The translations under genes were made by a program, and so were the position numbers. The notes beneath the pieces are model-generated. The model ran no database searches. It was not told the DNA's origin and was given only the letters and a program-made list of their open reading frames with translations. Of a DNA stretch of 64,000 nt, positions 19,371 through 26,821 are shown piece after piece. How positions within the stretch are numbered: the stretch's first letter is position 1; every line of letters begins with the position of its first letter. The stretch comes from an uncultured Lachnospiraceae bacterium (GTDB taxonomy: Bacteria; Bacillota; Clostridia; Lachnospirales; Lachnospiraceae), in the NCBI GenBank assembly GCA_910586555.1, contig CAJUJY010000005.1:34404-98403 (forward strand), given 5' to 3'.

Positions 19371-19746
19371 ATGCATCCCTATTATGAGAGGGCGGAAAAT
19401 TCAGAGGAGGATTTTGATGTAAGGTGTGTAAAGGAATATGAGAGGCTGGTAATGTATATTATTCAACTGGATTTAGCAAAGAAAAAAATAAGAAAATTGA
19501 CTAGATGGTATAATGGTATATATATTTTTTTTGGGAGTACTGCTTACTACATTAGCTATTTTAGCACAAGAAAATATAATCATAAAATTAGTATCAAAGT
19601 TAGATGTTGCAGCTGTAATATTAATTACATTTGCTGCATTTGTAGTTGAACCTTGGATTAACCAACTTTGTTCAGATAAATTAGAAAAAAGAGCAATAGA
19701 GAAAGTTTTAGAAGAAGATAACTCAAAAAAAATAATTTTGTGTTGA
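19371..19746 (+). pseudogene. Two-helix membrane protein frameshifted in a T8 run
   Basis: Starts directly after the stop of the previous gene. The N-terminal half (MHPYYERAENSEEDFDV, charged helix to KLTRWYNGIYIF) is followed after eight T (19525-19532) by a sensible second half in another frame (LGVLLTTLAIL, DVAAVILITFAAFVVEPW, charged C-terminus to 19746). Seven T would join them into about 125 residues with two membrane helices. This is a single-base insertion in a homopolymer. Function unknown; it is probably a partner of the preceding membrane protein. Confidence 0.5.
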
Positions 19747-19805
19747 AATGATATATTGTATTTTTTGATGTGTCTTGACTGTATAAGAAAAGGGAGTGTT
19801 GAGCA

Positions 19806-19988
19806 ATGAATAAAAGAAACAACCAGAGAAATACAAGCAAAATGGACATGCCTTTTTTAGAAAAGTTTATGGTAGCTCCAGATAATTATGAAATATTTAA
19901 GTTTGGTGGGACTTCTTTAACATGTGGAAAGTATATGTCTGCTACATCAAAGATAGTTAATAATTTACCAAGAAACTGTATTATATAA
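19806..19988 (+). CDS. Hypothetical 60-residue protein
   Basis: ATG at 19806 follows GGGAGTG. The peptide is basic at the N-terminus, without membrane or signal segment, and matches no family I recognise. It may be a remnant, since sequence on both sides is decayed. Confidence 0.35.
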   Translation: MNKRNNQRNTSKMDMPFLEKFMVAPDNYEIFKFGGTSLTCGKYMSATSKIVNNLPRNCII

Positions 19989-20004
19989 AAAACAAAAGAT
20001 ATGG

Positions 20005-20047
20005 AAGACCGTTCATTTCTAAGGCTTTTTGGAATGGATGGTCTTTT
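20005..20047 (+). terminator. Long imperfect hairpin, possible terminator
   Basis: AAGACCGTTCATT (20005-20017) pairs with AATGGATGGTCTT (20033-20045) with two G-T pairs; only a short T stretch follows. It may end transcription of the small genes to its left. Confidence 0.5.
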
Positions 20048-20173
20048 GCATTTACATAGTTTAAAAAAAGGAGGTGCAGGCAGAATTGGCAGAAAAAAAC
20101 AGAAAAGTTACAAAGACACAAAAAACCCAGGTGTGGAAATTATGAAGAACAGACATAGCAGTATACAGTATCT

Positions 20174-20345
20174 GGAGATTGGACAACTTGCCTTGATGAC
20201 TGCCAGGCTGTTATTGCAATGGTAAACAGCAACCTTCATAGGGAAAATCTAAAACCAAGTGAAAAAGCATTTGCATATAAAATTAAACTGGAAGCATTAA
20301 AAAAACAGGGAAAACGTACAGATTTAACTTCGTTCCAGTTTGGGA
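20174..20345 (+). pseudogene. ParB-family fragment
   Basis: The frame reads DDCQAVIAMVNSNLHREN and then LKPSEKAFAYKIKLEALKKQ and GKRTDLTS, the hallmark of ParB-like proteins in Firmicute ICEs and plasmids. Neither the N-terminal nuclease/CTPase region nor the C-terminal HTH and dimer regions are intact; the frame then runs into a piece of the HTH gene repeated from 17.6 kb. It is a fusion of decayed pieces, not a working partition protein. It shows that the element once carried a ParB gene as well as parM. Confidence 0.65.
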
Positions 20346-20425
20346 CAAAGTATAAAGGCAGTACATCTGTAATAACTACAAAAATTACAGATGGTTATAA
20401 TGAAGCAGGAGAATGGAAAATACTC

Positions 20426-20714
20426 GGATATCTGCTTAGGCTGATGGTTTATAAATTAAAAACCGAACAGCTTGTAACAGAAGAAATGGCAGATAAAGCA
20501 GCAGAAATAACATTACAAAAAAAGGACTTGTGACAGTACAATGAGATATCCCTTATATAGAAAAATGTGCAAGGGCTGTACTGAAGTGGTATTAAAGGAC
20601 GGCACAGTGCCTGAGACAGGATTTAAAGCATATTCAAAAAATAATATACACATATACAAGCTCTTTAAAGAATTTGAAACAGAATATATAAATAAAAATA
20701 TGACAGAAAAAGAT
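20426..20714 (+). pseudogene. Fossil partial duplicate of the HTH and transglutaminase genes
   Basis: The first part (from GGATATCTGCTTAGG) is nearly identical to 17658-17750, the C-terminal half of the HTH gene. From about 20515 it matches 18089-18286 of the transglutaminase gene (KKGLVTVQWDIPY region to NMTEKEK) with many substitutions and indels. The intervening 340 bases are deleted. It is a decayed tandem copy, which shows that this gene pair was once duplicated. Confidence 0.8.
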
Positions 20715-21001
20715 TAATATTATAAAAATATTATATATAATTTGATAAATAATTAATCTATGTTATATACAAGGGACAAGTTATCCACAACCTGGGAAAT
20801 GGTATAACTTATGGTGTTATCAAAAATGGTGAAAATATAAACAGTAACAAACAGGCAATAAATGAAAAGAAAATAGCAAGATTTAAGATGTTATATTGCT
20901 TATGGGCAGATATAATTATTATTAAAGATGGTGTATAAAAATAAATAAAACACAATGTAAGAAAGTAAATTAAAAATCAATTAACTAGGGAGGTAAAAAA
21001 T
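20715..21001. other. Intergenic region before xylB
   Basis: AT-rich, no gene seen. It contains one perfect DnaA-box-like TTATCCACA (20781-20789), not clustered with others. The xylB ribosome site GGGAGG is at its right end. The right boundary of the mobile region lies somewhere here, but no attachment-site repeat could be identified. Confidence 0.4.
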
Positions 21002-22471
21002 ATGTTATACATAGGAATTGATTTAGGCACTTCATCAGTTAAGTTGTTACTGATGGACGGAAACGGGAAAGTGAAGAATACTGTTTCAAGAGAGTATCCT
21101 TTATATTTTCCACATAATGGCTGGTCAGAGCAGGAGCCAGAAGACTGGTACAGGGAAACTATATCAGGGTTAAAGGAACTTTTGGAAGGTTTTGATGGTA
21201 ATGAAGTTGCTGGTATCAGTTTTGGCGGCCAGATGCATGGCCTGGTTATTCTGGATAGTAATGACCAGGTAATCCGCCCTGCCATACTTTGGAATGATGG
21301 AAGGACTAAGGAAGAAAATAATTATCTTAATAATGGAATTGGAATGGAAACCCTGTCAAAGTATACAGCGAATATTTCATTTACCGGGTTTACTGCTCCT
21401 AAGATACTATGGGTAAAAAAGAATGAGCCAGAAAATTTTGCAAAGATAAAGAAAATCATGCTTCCTAAAGATTATCTTGCATACAGGCTTACTGGTGTGC
21501 ATTGTACAGATGTATCAGATGCGTCTGGTATGTTGCTTTTAAATGTGGAAAAGCGTGAATGGTCAAAAGAAATGTGTGATATCTGTGGCATTTCTGGGGA
21601 GATGCTTCCAAAACTTTATGAAAGTTATGAATGTGTGGGAACTGTCCTGCCTGAAATTTCTGCACAGCTTGGACTTGGTAATAATGTAAAAGTTGCTGCT
21701 GGAGCAGGGGATAATGCAGCAGCGGCAGTTTCAACAGGTACAGTAGGCAATGGAAATTGTAATATTTCGCTTGGTACAAGTGGAACTGTATTTATTGCAC
21801 TGCAAAAATTTGGTGTGGATAAAAATAATGCACTACATTCTTTTTGTGATGCCAACGGCGCATACCATTTAATGGGCTGTATGCTTTCGGCAGCTTCATG
21901 CAATAAGTGGTGGATAGAAGAAATCCTTGGCAGCAACGATTATGACGGGGAACGGGAAAAAATTGTAAAATTAGGTGAAAACCATGTATATTATCTGCCT
22001 TATCTTATGGGGGAGAGGTCACCTTATAATGACCCAGATGCAAGAGCAACATTTATTGGAATGACTATGGATACTACAAGGGAAGATATGACACAGGCTG
22101 TCTTAGAAGGCGTTGCATTTGCACTTAGGGACTGCCTGGAGGTTGCAAAGTCACTGGACATACAGATTGAAAGGACGAAAATATGTGGCGGAGGGGCAAA
22201 AAGCCCATTATGGAAAAAAATTATAGCGAATGTATTAAATATTAAGCTGGATATTCTTGAAGCAGAGGAAGGACCTTCACTTGGAGCAGCTATGCTTGCA
22301 GCAGTTGCATGTGGTGAATACCAGAATGTGGAAGATGCTGTATCAAAGATTGTTAAAACAACCAGTACTATTGAACCAGATGCAGCCCTTGTGGAAAAAT
22401 ATGAGACACGTTACCAGCAATATAGAAATATTTATCCAGCATGTAAGCCATTATTTGGAAAATTAATATAA
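21002..22471 (+). CDS. xylB: Xylulokinase (FGGY family)
   Basis: 489 residues, usual for XylB. The kinase phosphorylates D-xylulose to xylulose 5-phosphate. Visible motifs are the N-terminal ATPase phosphate site (GIDLGTSSVKLLLMD), the substrate loop GGQMHGLV, the second phosphate site SLGTSGTVF and the C-terminal adenosine motif KICGGGAKSPLW. The sequence resembles XylB more than ribulokinase AraB, which is usually longer. First gene of a three-gene operon with a FucI/AraA-type isomerase and DUF4867 (gaps 27 bases and overlap). L-ribulose specificity cannot be excluded, given the isomerase neighbour and AraD in the window. Confidence 0.88.
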   Translation: MLYIGIDLGTSSVKLLLMDGNGKVKNTVSREYPLYFPHNGWSEQEPEDWYRETISGLKELLEGFDGNEVAGISFGGQMHGLVILDSNDQVIRPAILWNDGRTKEENNYLNNGIGMETLSKYTANISFTGFTAPKILWVKKNEPENFAKIKKIMLPKDYLAYRLTGVHCTDVSDASGMLLLNVEKREWSKEMCDICGISGEMLPKLYESYECVGTVLPEISAQLGLGNNVKVAAGAGDNAAAAVSTGTVGNGNCNISLGTSGTVFIALQKFGVDKNNALHSFCDANGAYHLMGCMLSAASCNKWWIEEILGSNDYDGEREKIVKLGENHVYYLPYLMGERSPYNDPDARATFIGMTMDTTREDMTQAVLEGVAFALRDCLEVAKSLDIQIERTKICGGGAKSPLWKKIIANVLNIKLDILEAEEGPSLGAAMLAAVACGEYQNVEDAVSKIVKTTSTIEPDAALVEKYETRYQQYRNIYPACKPLFGKLI

Positions 22472-22498
22472 TATTTTAAATAAAAAGGAGGATTTGAA

Positions 22499-23992
22499 AT
22501 GAACAATATCCCAAAAGTAAAAATAGGGGTGGTGGCAGTAAGCAGGGACTGCTTTCCTGAATCATTATCAGTGGGAAGACGGCAGGCGTTTGTGAAAGCA
22601 TATGGCAGTAAGTATGATAAGGAAGATATTTATGAATGTCCTGTCTGCATTGTAGAGAGTGAGATTCATATGGTACAGGCTCTTGATGATATTAAAAAGG
22701 CAGGGTGCAATGCGTTATGTGTGTATCTTGGAAATTTTGGACCAGAGATTTCTGAAACACTGCTTGCAAAGCATTTTGAAGGACCAAAAATGTTTGTTGC
22801 GGCAGCGGAGGAAACGCAGGATAACTTAATACAAGGACGTGGAGATGCATATTGTGGTATGTTAAATGCAAGCTATAATTTAAAGCTTAGAAATATAGGT
22901 GCATACATTCCTGAGTATCCTGTAGGGGATGCAGAAGAATGTGCAGATATGCTACATGAGTTTTTGCCAGTTGCAAGGACACTGGTGGGATTGTCAAAGC
23001 TAAAAATCATATCATTTGGGCCAAGACCTCTTAATTTCCTTGCGTGCAATGCACCAATTAAACAGTTTTATAATCTTGGTGTAGAGATTGAAGAAAACTC
23101 AGAGCTTGATTTATTTGAGGCTTTTAATAAACATGATGGTGACAGCAGGATTCCACAAATTGTTGAAGATATGGAAAAGGAACTTGGCGCAGGAAATAAG
23201 AAACCAGGGATTTTGAAAAAACTTGCACAATATGAACTGACTCTTACTGACTGGATAGAAGCGCATAAAGGATACAGGGAATATGTGGCAGTTGCTGGGA
23301 AATGCTGGCCTGCATTCCAGACACAGTTTGGCTTTGTGCCATGTTATGTAAACAGCCGTCTGACGGGACGTGGTATCCCTGTTTCCTGTGAGGTAGATAT
23401 TTATGGTGCATTAAGTGAATTTATAGGTACTTGTATAAGCCAGGATGCGGTAACACTACTTGACATTAATAATTCTGTGCCAAAAGATATGTACGAGAAA
23501 TCAATCAGAAATAAGTTTGATTATAAACATATGGACACATTTATGGGCTTTCACTGTGGAAATACTTGTTCATGTAAATTATCAGGATATGAGATGAAAA
23601 ACCAGATGATTATGGCAAGAAGCCTGCCTGCTGAAGTTACAGACGGAACACTTGAGGGTGATATTGAACCAGGAGATATTACGTTTTTCCGCCTTCAGTC
23701 AACAGCAGACTGCAAGCTGCGTGCATATGTGGCACAAGGCGAAGTGCTTCCAGTAGCAACACGTTCTTTTGGGTCAATTGGCGTATTTGCCATAAAAGAA
23801 ATGGGAAGGTTCTACCGTCATGTCCTGATTGAGAAAAATTATCCCCATCATGGGGCAGTTGCTTTTGGACATCATGGGCAGGCTTTATTTGAAGTATTTA
23901 AGTATATTGGCGTACCAGTGGAAGATATTAATTATAACCAGCCGGCAAATTTGCCATATACAACAGAAAATCCTTTTAAGGGGGTACAGTGA
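22499..23992 (+). CDS. L-fucose/L-arabinose isomerase family protein
   Basis: 497-residue sugar isomerase of the FucI/AraA fold, which interconverts an aldose and a ketose with a divalent metal. Candidate metal ligands are Glu298 (VSCEVDIYG) and Asp322 (TLLDINN), matching the Glu/Asp pair of FucI, with a C-terminal His-rich segment (PHHGAVAFGHHGQ). Good ribosome site AAGGAGG. It is shorter than typical hexameric FucI (about 590). Placement between a xylulokinase-type kinase and DUF4867 suggests a pentose isomerase role, possibly replacing XylA or AraA, neither of which is seen in the window; the true substrate is open. Confidence 0.8.
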   Translation: MNNIPKVKIGVVAVSRDCFPESLSVGRRQAFVKAYGSKYDKEDIYECPVCIVESEIHMVQALDDIKKAGCNALCVYLGNFGPEISETLLAKHFEGPKMFVAAAEETQDNLIQGRGDAYCGMLNASYNLKLRNIGAYIPEYPVGDAEECADMLHEFLPVARTLVGLSKLKIISFGPRPLNFLACNAPIKQFYNLGVEIEENSELDLFEAFNKHDGDSRIPQIVEDMEKELGAGNKKPGILKKLAQYELTLTDWIEAHKGYREYVAVAGKCWPAFQTQFGFVPCYVNSRLTGRGIPVSCEVDIYGALSEFIGTCISQDAVTLLDINNSVPKDMYEKSIRNKFDYKHMDTFMGFHCGNTCSCKLSGYEMKNQMIMARSLPAEVTDGTLEGDIEPGDITFFRLQSTADCKLRAYVAQGEVLPVATRSFGSIGVFAIKEMGRFYRHVLIEKNYPHHGAVAFGHHGQALFEVFKYIGVPVEDINYNQPANLPYTTENPFKGVQ

Positions 23993-24633
23993 TGCAGATT
24001 TTACCAGTTAATTCGCCTGATTTTAGAAAATATGGCAGAGTTATAAATAATATTGATTTTTGCAGTTTAGTTGAAAAGATGAAGGAAACACCAGTACCTG
24101 ATGGCGTAGTTTATGAACCAAGTATTCCTGAATTGGAATCACTTACTGTAAAGCAGGAACTTTCTAACATTGTCTATGGGGAAATGCCAGTACAGATTGG
24201 ATATTGTAATGGACACAATACGTTGTTAAATGGACTGGAGTATCATTGTAGCCCGGAAGTCAATGTGGCTGCTACAGATGCTGTTCTTATGCTTGGATTA
24301 AGGTGGGAAATGGAAAGTGATTTTACTTATGATACATCTATGGTGAAAGCCTTTTTAATACCAGCAGGAACTGGCGTTGAGTTGTATACGTCTACACTGC
24401 ATTATGCCCCTTGTGGCGTAGATGGTAATGGATTCCAGGTGGCAATTATACTTCCAAAAGGAACAAATTATCCATTACAGGAAAACCACAGTAAAGTACT
24501 GGCAGATGGTACAGCCTCAAGTGAGGATGCACTTTTAGTTGCTACAAACAAATGGCTTATTGGACATTCACAAGGAGGGTTTGATTCAGGGACATTTTGT
24601 GGGTTAAAGGGAGAAAACCTTAATATTTTATAA
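23992..24633 (+). CDS. DUF4867 family protein, probable cupin-like sugar enzyme
   Basis: 213 residues from the ATG at 23992, which overlaps the isomerase stop codon, so translation is coupled. The protein is soluble and beta-rich, with conserved-looking motifs (IGYCNGHNTLLNGLEYH, EVNVAATDAVLMLG, FLIPAGTGVELY, TLHYAPC). I recognise it as the DUF4867 family, which is often found next to FucI-like isomerases and sugar kinases. Its fold resembles cupin-type lyases or epimerases; no reaction is established to my knowledge. An anomerase, lyase or epimerase acting on the isomerase substrate or product is a reasonable guess. Confidence 0.75.
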   Translation: MQILPVNSPDFRKYGRVINNIDFCSLVEKMKETPVPDGVVYEPSIPELESLTVKQELSNIVYGEMPVQIGYCNGHNTLLNGLEYHCSPEVNVAATDAVLMLGLRWEMESDFTYDTSMVKAFLIPAGTGVELYTSTLHYAPCGVDGNGFQVAIILPKGTNYPLQENHSKVLADGTASSEDALLVATNKWLIGHSQGGFDSGTFCGLKGENLNIL

Positions 24634-24651
24634 TAAACAGGATTGTGCTAT

Positions 24652-24691
24652 CATGCCATATACCAGATTAACTAGTATATGGCATGTGTTT
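24652..24691 (+). terminator. Terminator of the xylB operon
   Basis: CATGCCATATAC (24652-24663) and GTATATGGCATG (24675-24686) form a perfect 12-bp stem with an 11-base loop; the trailing T stretch is weak (TGTTTGT). Confidence 0.75.
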
Positions 24692-24713
24692 GTAATTATG
24701 TAATGAGGTAAAA

Positions 24714-25886
24714 ATGAAAAATAAAAATACAGATATACATGAAGGAGCATTTTATACAGGTATTTACCGCAATATGTTTGCGGAAACGGGTTTTAATGAA
24801 AAAGATATTGAACACAGAAAACAGGAAATATTCCAGACATTGTTTTATGGAAGTGAAGAAGAAAGAATATACCATACTGTGGGTGCAGATATGGGGTATA
24901 TAGAGGATACTGGCAACCATGATGTGCGTACAGAGGGTATGTCCTATGGCATGATGATGTGTGTGCAGATGGACAGGAAAGAAGAATTTGACCGTATTTG
25001 GAAATGGGTACGGACTTATATGTATATAGATAAAGGTGACAACCAAGGCTATTTTGCATGGTCCTGCCAGACAGATGGTACAAAAAATACGTCTGGTTCT
25101 GCGCCTGATGGAGAAGAATTTTTTGCAATGTCGCTGTTTTTTGCATCACACAGATGGGGTGATGGCAGAGGAATATTTAACTATGCAAGAGAAGCAAAGG
25201 AACTGCTCCATACCTGTATACATAAAGGTGAGGACAACACAGGCGGCAGGACAATGTGGGATAAAAACAATAAACTGGTGCGTTTTATTGCAGAAGTGGA
25301 TTTTTCTGACCCGTCCTATCACTTGCCACATTTTTACGAACTATTTGCGTTGTGGGCTTATGAGGAAGACAAGGAGTTTTTTAAAGAGGCGGCAGCGGCA
25401 AGCAGAGAGTATCTCAAAAAAGCATGTCATAAAGAAACTGGTCTTTGTGCTGAATATGCTGAATTTGACGGAACTCCTTATAAACCAGTGTATGAATGCT
25501 TTGGAGGACGGCATGACTGGTATTATAGTGATGCATACAGGACGATTGCAAATATAGGGCTTGATTATAGCTGGTTTGCAGCGGACATATGGGAACAGGA
25601 AGAAGTGGTTAAATTACACAAATTTTATTGTGAAACGTTGCCAAAAGAGGACAGAGATGGCATTTTTGCCATAGATGGCACGGTGCTTGAAGGAAAGGCA
25701 TTGCATCCCCTGGCTGTTATTGCCACTAATGCACAGGCAGGTATTGCAGTTAATAATAAAAATGCGTTTGGCCTGGTGCAGGATTTTTTCCGGACTCCAT
25801 TAAGGAAAGGCGAAAGAAGATACTATGATAATTGCCTTTATTTTTTTGCATTCCTTGCACTAAGTGGCAATTACAGAATATATTGA
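24714..25886 (+). CDS. GH8 reducing-end xylose-releasing exo-oligoxylanase (Rex)
   Basis: 390 residues, typical for Rex enzymes, which remove xylose from the reducing end of xylooligosaccharides. The general acid is probably Glu74 (RTEGMSYGMMM), and the candidate base Asp273 lies in YYSDAYRT; substrate-cleft features such as FAWSCQTDG and SAPDGEEFFAMS are also present. There is no signal peptide, so it works inside the cell on imported oligosaccharides. It opens the xylan locus after a terminator and is followed by 250 non-coding bases, so it may be its own transcription unit. Bacterial Rex relatives are well known in Bacillus halodurans and gut Firmicutes. Confidence 0.9.
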   Translation: MKNKNTDIHEGAFYTGIYRNMFAETGFNEKDIEHRKQEIFQTLFYGSEEERIYHTVGADMGYIEDTGNHDVRTEGMSYGMMMCVQMDRKEEFDRIWKWVRTYMYIDKGDNQGYFAWSCQTDGTKNTSGSAPDGEEFFAMSLFFASHRWGDGRGIFNYAREAKELLHTCIHKGEDNTGGRTMWDKNNKLVRFIAEVDFSDPSYHLPHFYELFALWAYEEDKEFFKEAAAASREYLKKACHKETGLCAEYAEFDGTPYKPVYECFGGRHDWYYSDAYRTIANIGLDYSWFAADIWEQEEVVKLHKFYCETLPKEDRDGIFAIDGTVLEGKALHPLAVIATNAQAGIAVNNKNAFGLVQDFFRTPLRKGERRYYDNCLYFFAFLALSGNYRIY

Positions 25887-25899
25887 CAGATACAGCAAG

Positions 25900-25936
25900 T
25901 ATAGCAATTTTTACAATACATATAGCAATATTTATA
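25900..25936 (+). promoter_or_regulatory. Direct repeats 21 bp apart upstream of the yesL-GH43 operon
   Basis: TATAGCAATTTTTACA (25900-25915) and TATAGCAATATTTATA (25921-25936) are two direct repeats exactly two helical turns apart, the pattern expected for an AraC-family activator. They lie in the 250-base gap before the operon. Which regulator binds is unknown. Confidence 0.45.
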
Positions 25937-26136
25937 TAGAATTTCCAGTATAAAAATTTATAATAATTAGTTATAAATGTAAATTATAAGTGGAAATGTA
26001 TATCTTATAACTTATATTTATGTTTAGTAATCTGGATTGCACACAAGGGAATACTTATAGTAAAGATTAAAATAATAGTAAAATTTATTATAGGACAAAT
26101 TATATACATACAATAAATAAAAAGGAGACTGCCAGA

Positions 26137-26772
26137 ATGAATAATAGTTTTTTTAGTATAGAAAGCCCATTGTACAAATTGATGGTTAAACTTCTGGATA
26201 TTATAAAGTTGAATTTTCTGTGGCTTATTTGCAGTATTCCTGTTATAACAATGGGAGCAGCAACAACAGCAGCATTTTATACAGGCTTTCGGATTGATAA
26301 AGATAAGGATGCGTATATTGCAGCACCATTTATACGTGAATTTAAGGCTAATTTTAAACAGGGCAGTATTATTGGTATTATCCAGATGCTAATAATATAT
26401 GTGATTTATATTGATTTCAGGTTATCGGCAGCAGCAGGGAAAAAACGTTTAGTATATATGGCAGCAGGCATAGTAGCAATTTTTCTGGCATTTCTTCATT
26501 TTATTTATGTATATGCACTCCTGGCAAGATATGAAAATACTATTATGAATACTTTCCGCAATTCTTTTTCAATTTGTATAAAATTTTTCCCTAAGACTAT
26601 TGGTCTGCTGCTGCTTGTTTTAATGGAGTGTGCAATATTTTTGTGGAATTTTACAACTATGTTTGTAGGCTTTTTTATTGGACCAGCATGTATTGTATTA
26701 ACTATATGCAAATTTGTAATGCCAATGTTTGAAAAAATAGAAGCTGAAAGTACAGCAGATAAAGATATGTGA
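26137..26772 (+). CDS. YesL-like DUF624 membrane protein
   Basis: 211 residues with about five hydrophobic helices (near 15-45, 77-95, 105-130, 140-165 and 170-195). It matches the DUF624/YesL family, small membrane proteins that are almost always found in plant-polysaccharide loci with YesM/YesN regulators and LplB/YtcP-type permeases. Motifs include FLWLICSIPVITMGAATTAA at the N-terminus. The molecular role is unknown; a link to transport or sensing is inferred from context. It begins the operon that continues with GH43. Confidence 0.85.
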   Translation: MNNSFFSIESPLYKLMVKLLDIIKLNFLWLICSIPVITMGAATTAAFYTGFRIDKDKDAYIAAPFIREFKANFKQGSIIGIIQMLIIYVIYIDFRLSAAAGKKRLVYMAAGIVAIFLAFLHFIYVYALLARYENTIMNTFRNSFSICIKFFPKTIGLLLLVLMECAIFLWNFTTMFVGFFIGPACIVLTICKFVMPMFEKIEAESTADKDM

Positions 26773-26821
26773 GTAAATATAATAACCAGGCAGATAAATA
26801 TATTCAAGGAGAATAAAGGAT

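Noticed and set aside
20781..20789. Perfect DnaA box TTATCCACA
   Set aside because: A single box with no cluster, no DUE-like arrangement tied to dnaA, and within decayed sequence; chance or a remnant is more likely than an origin.
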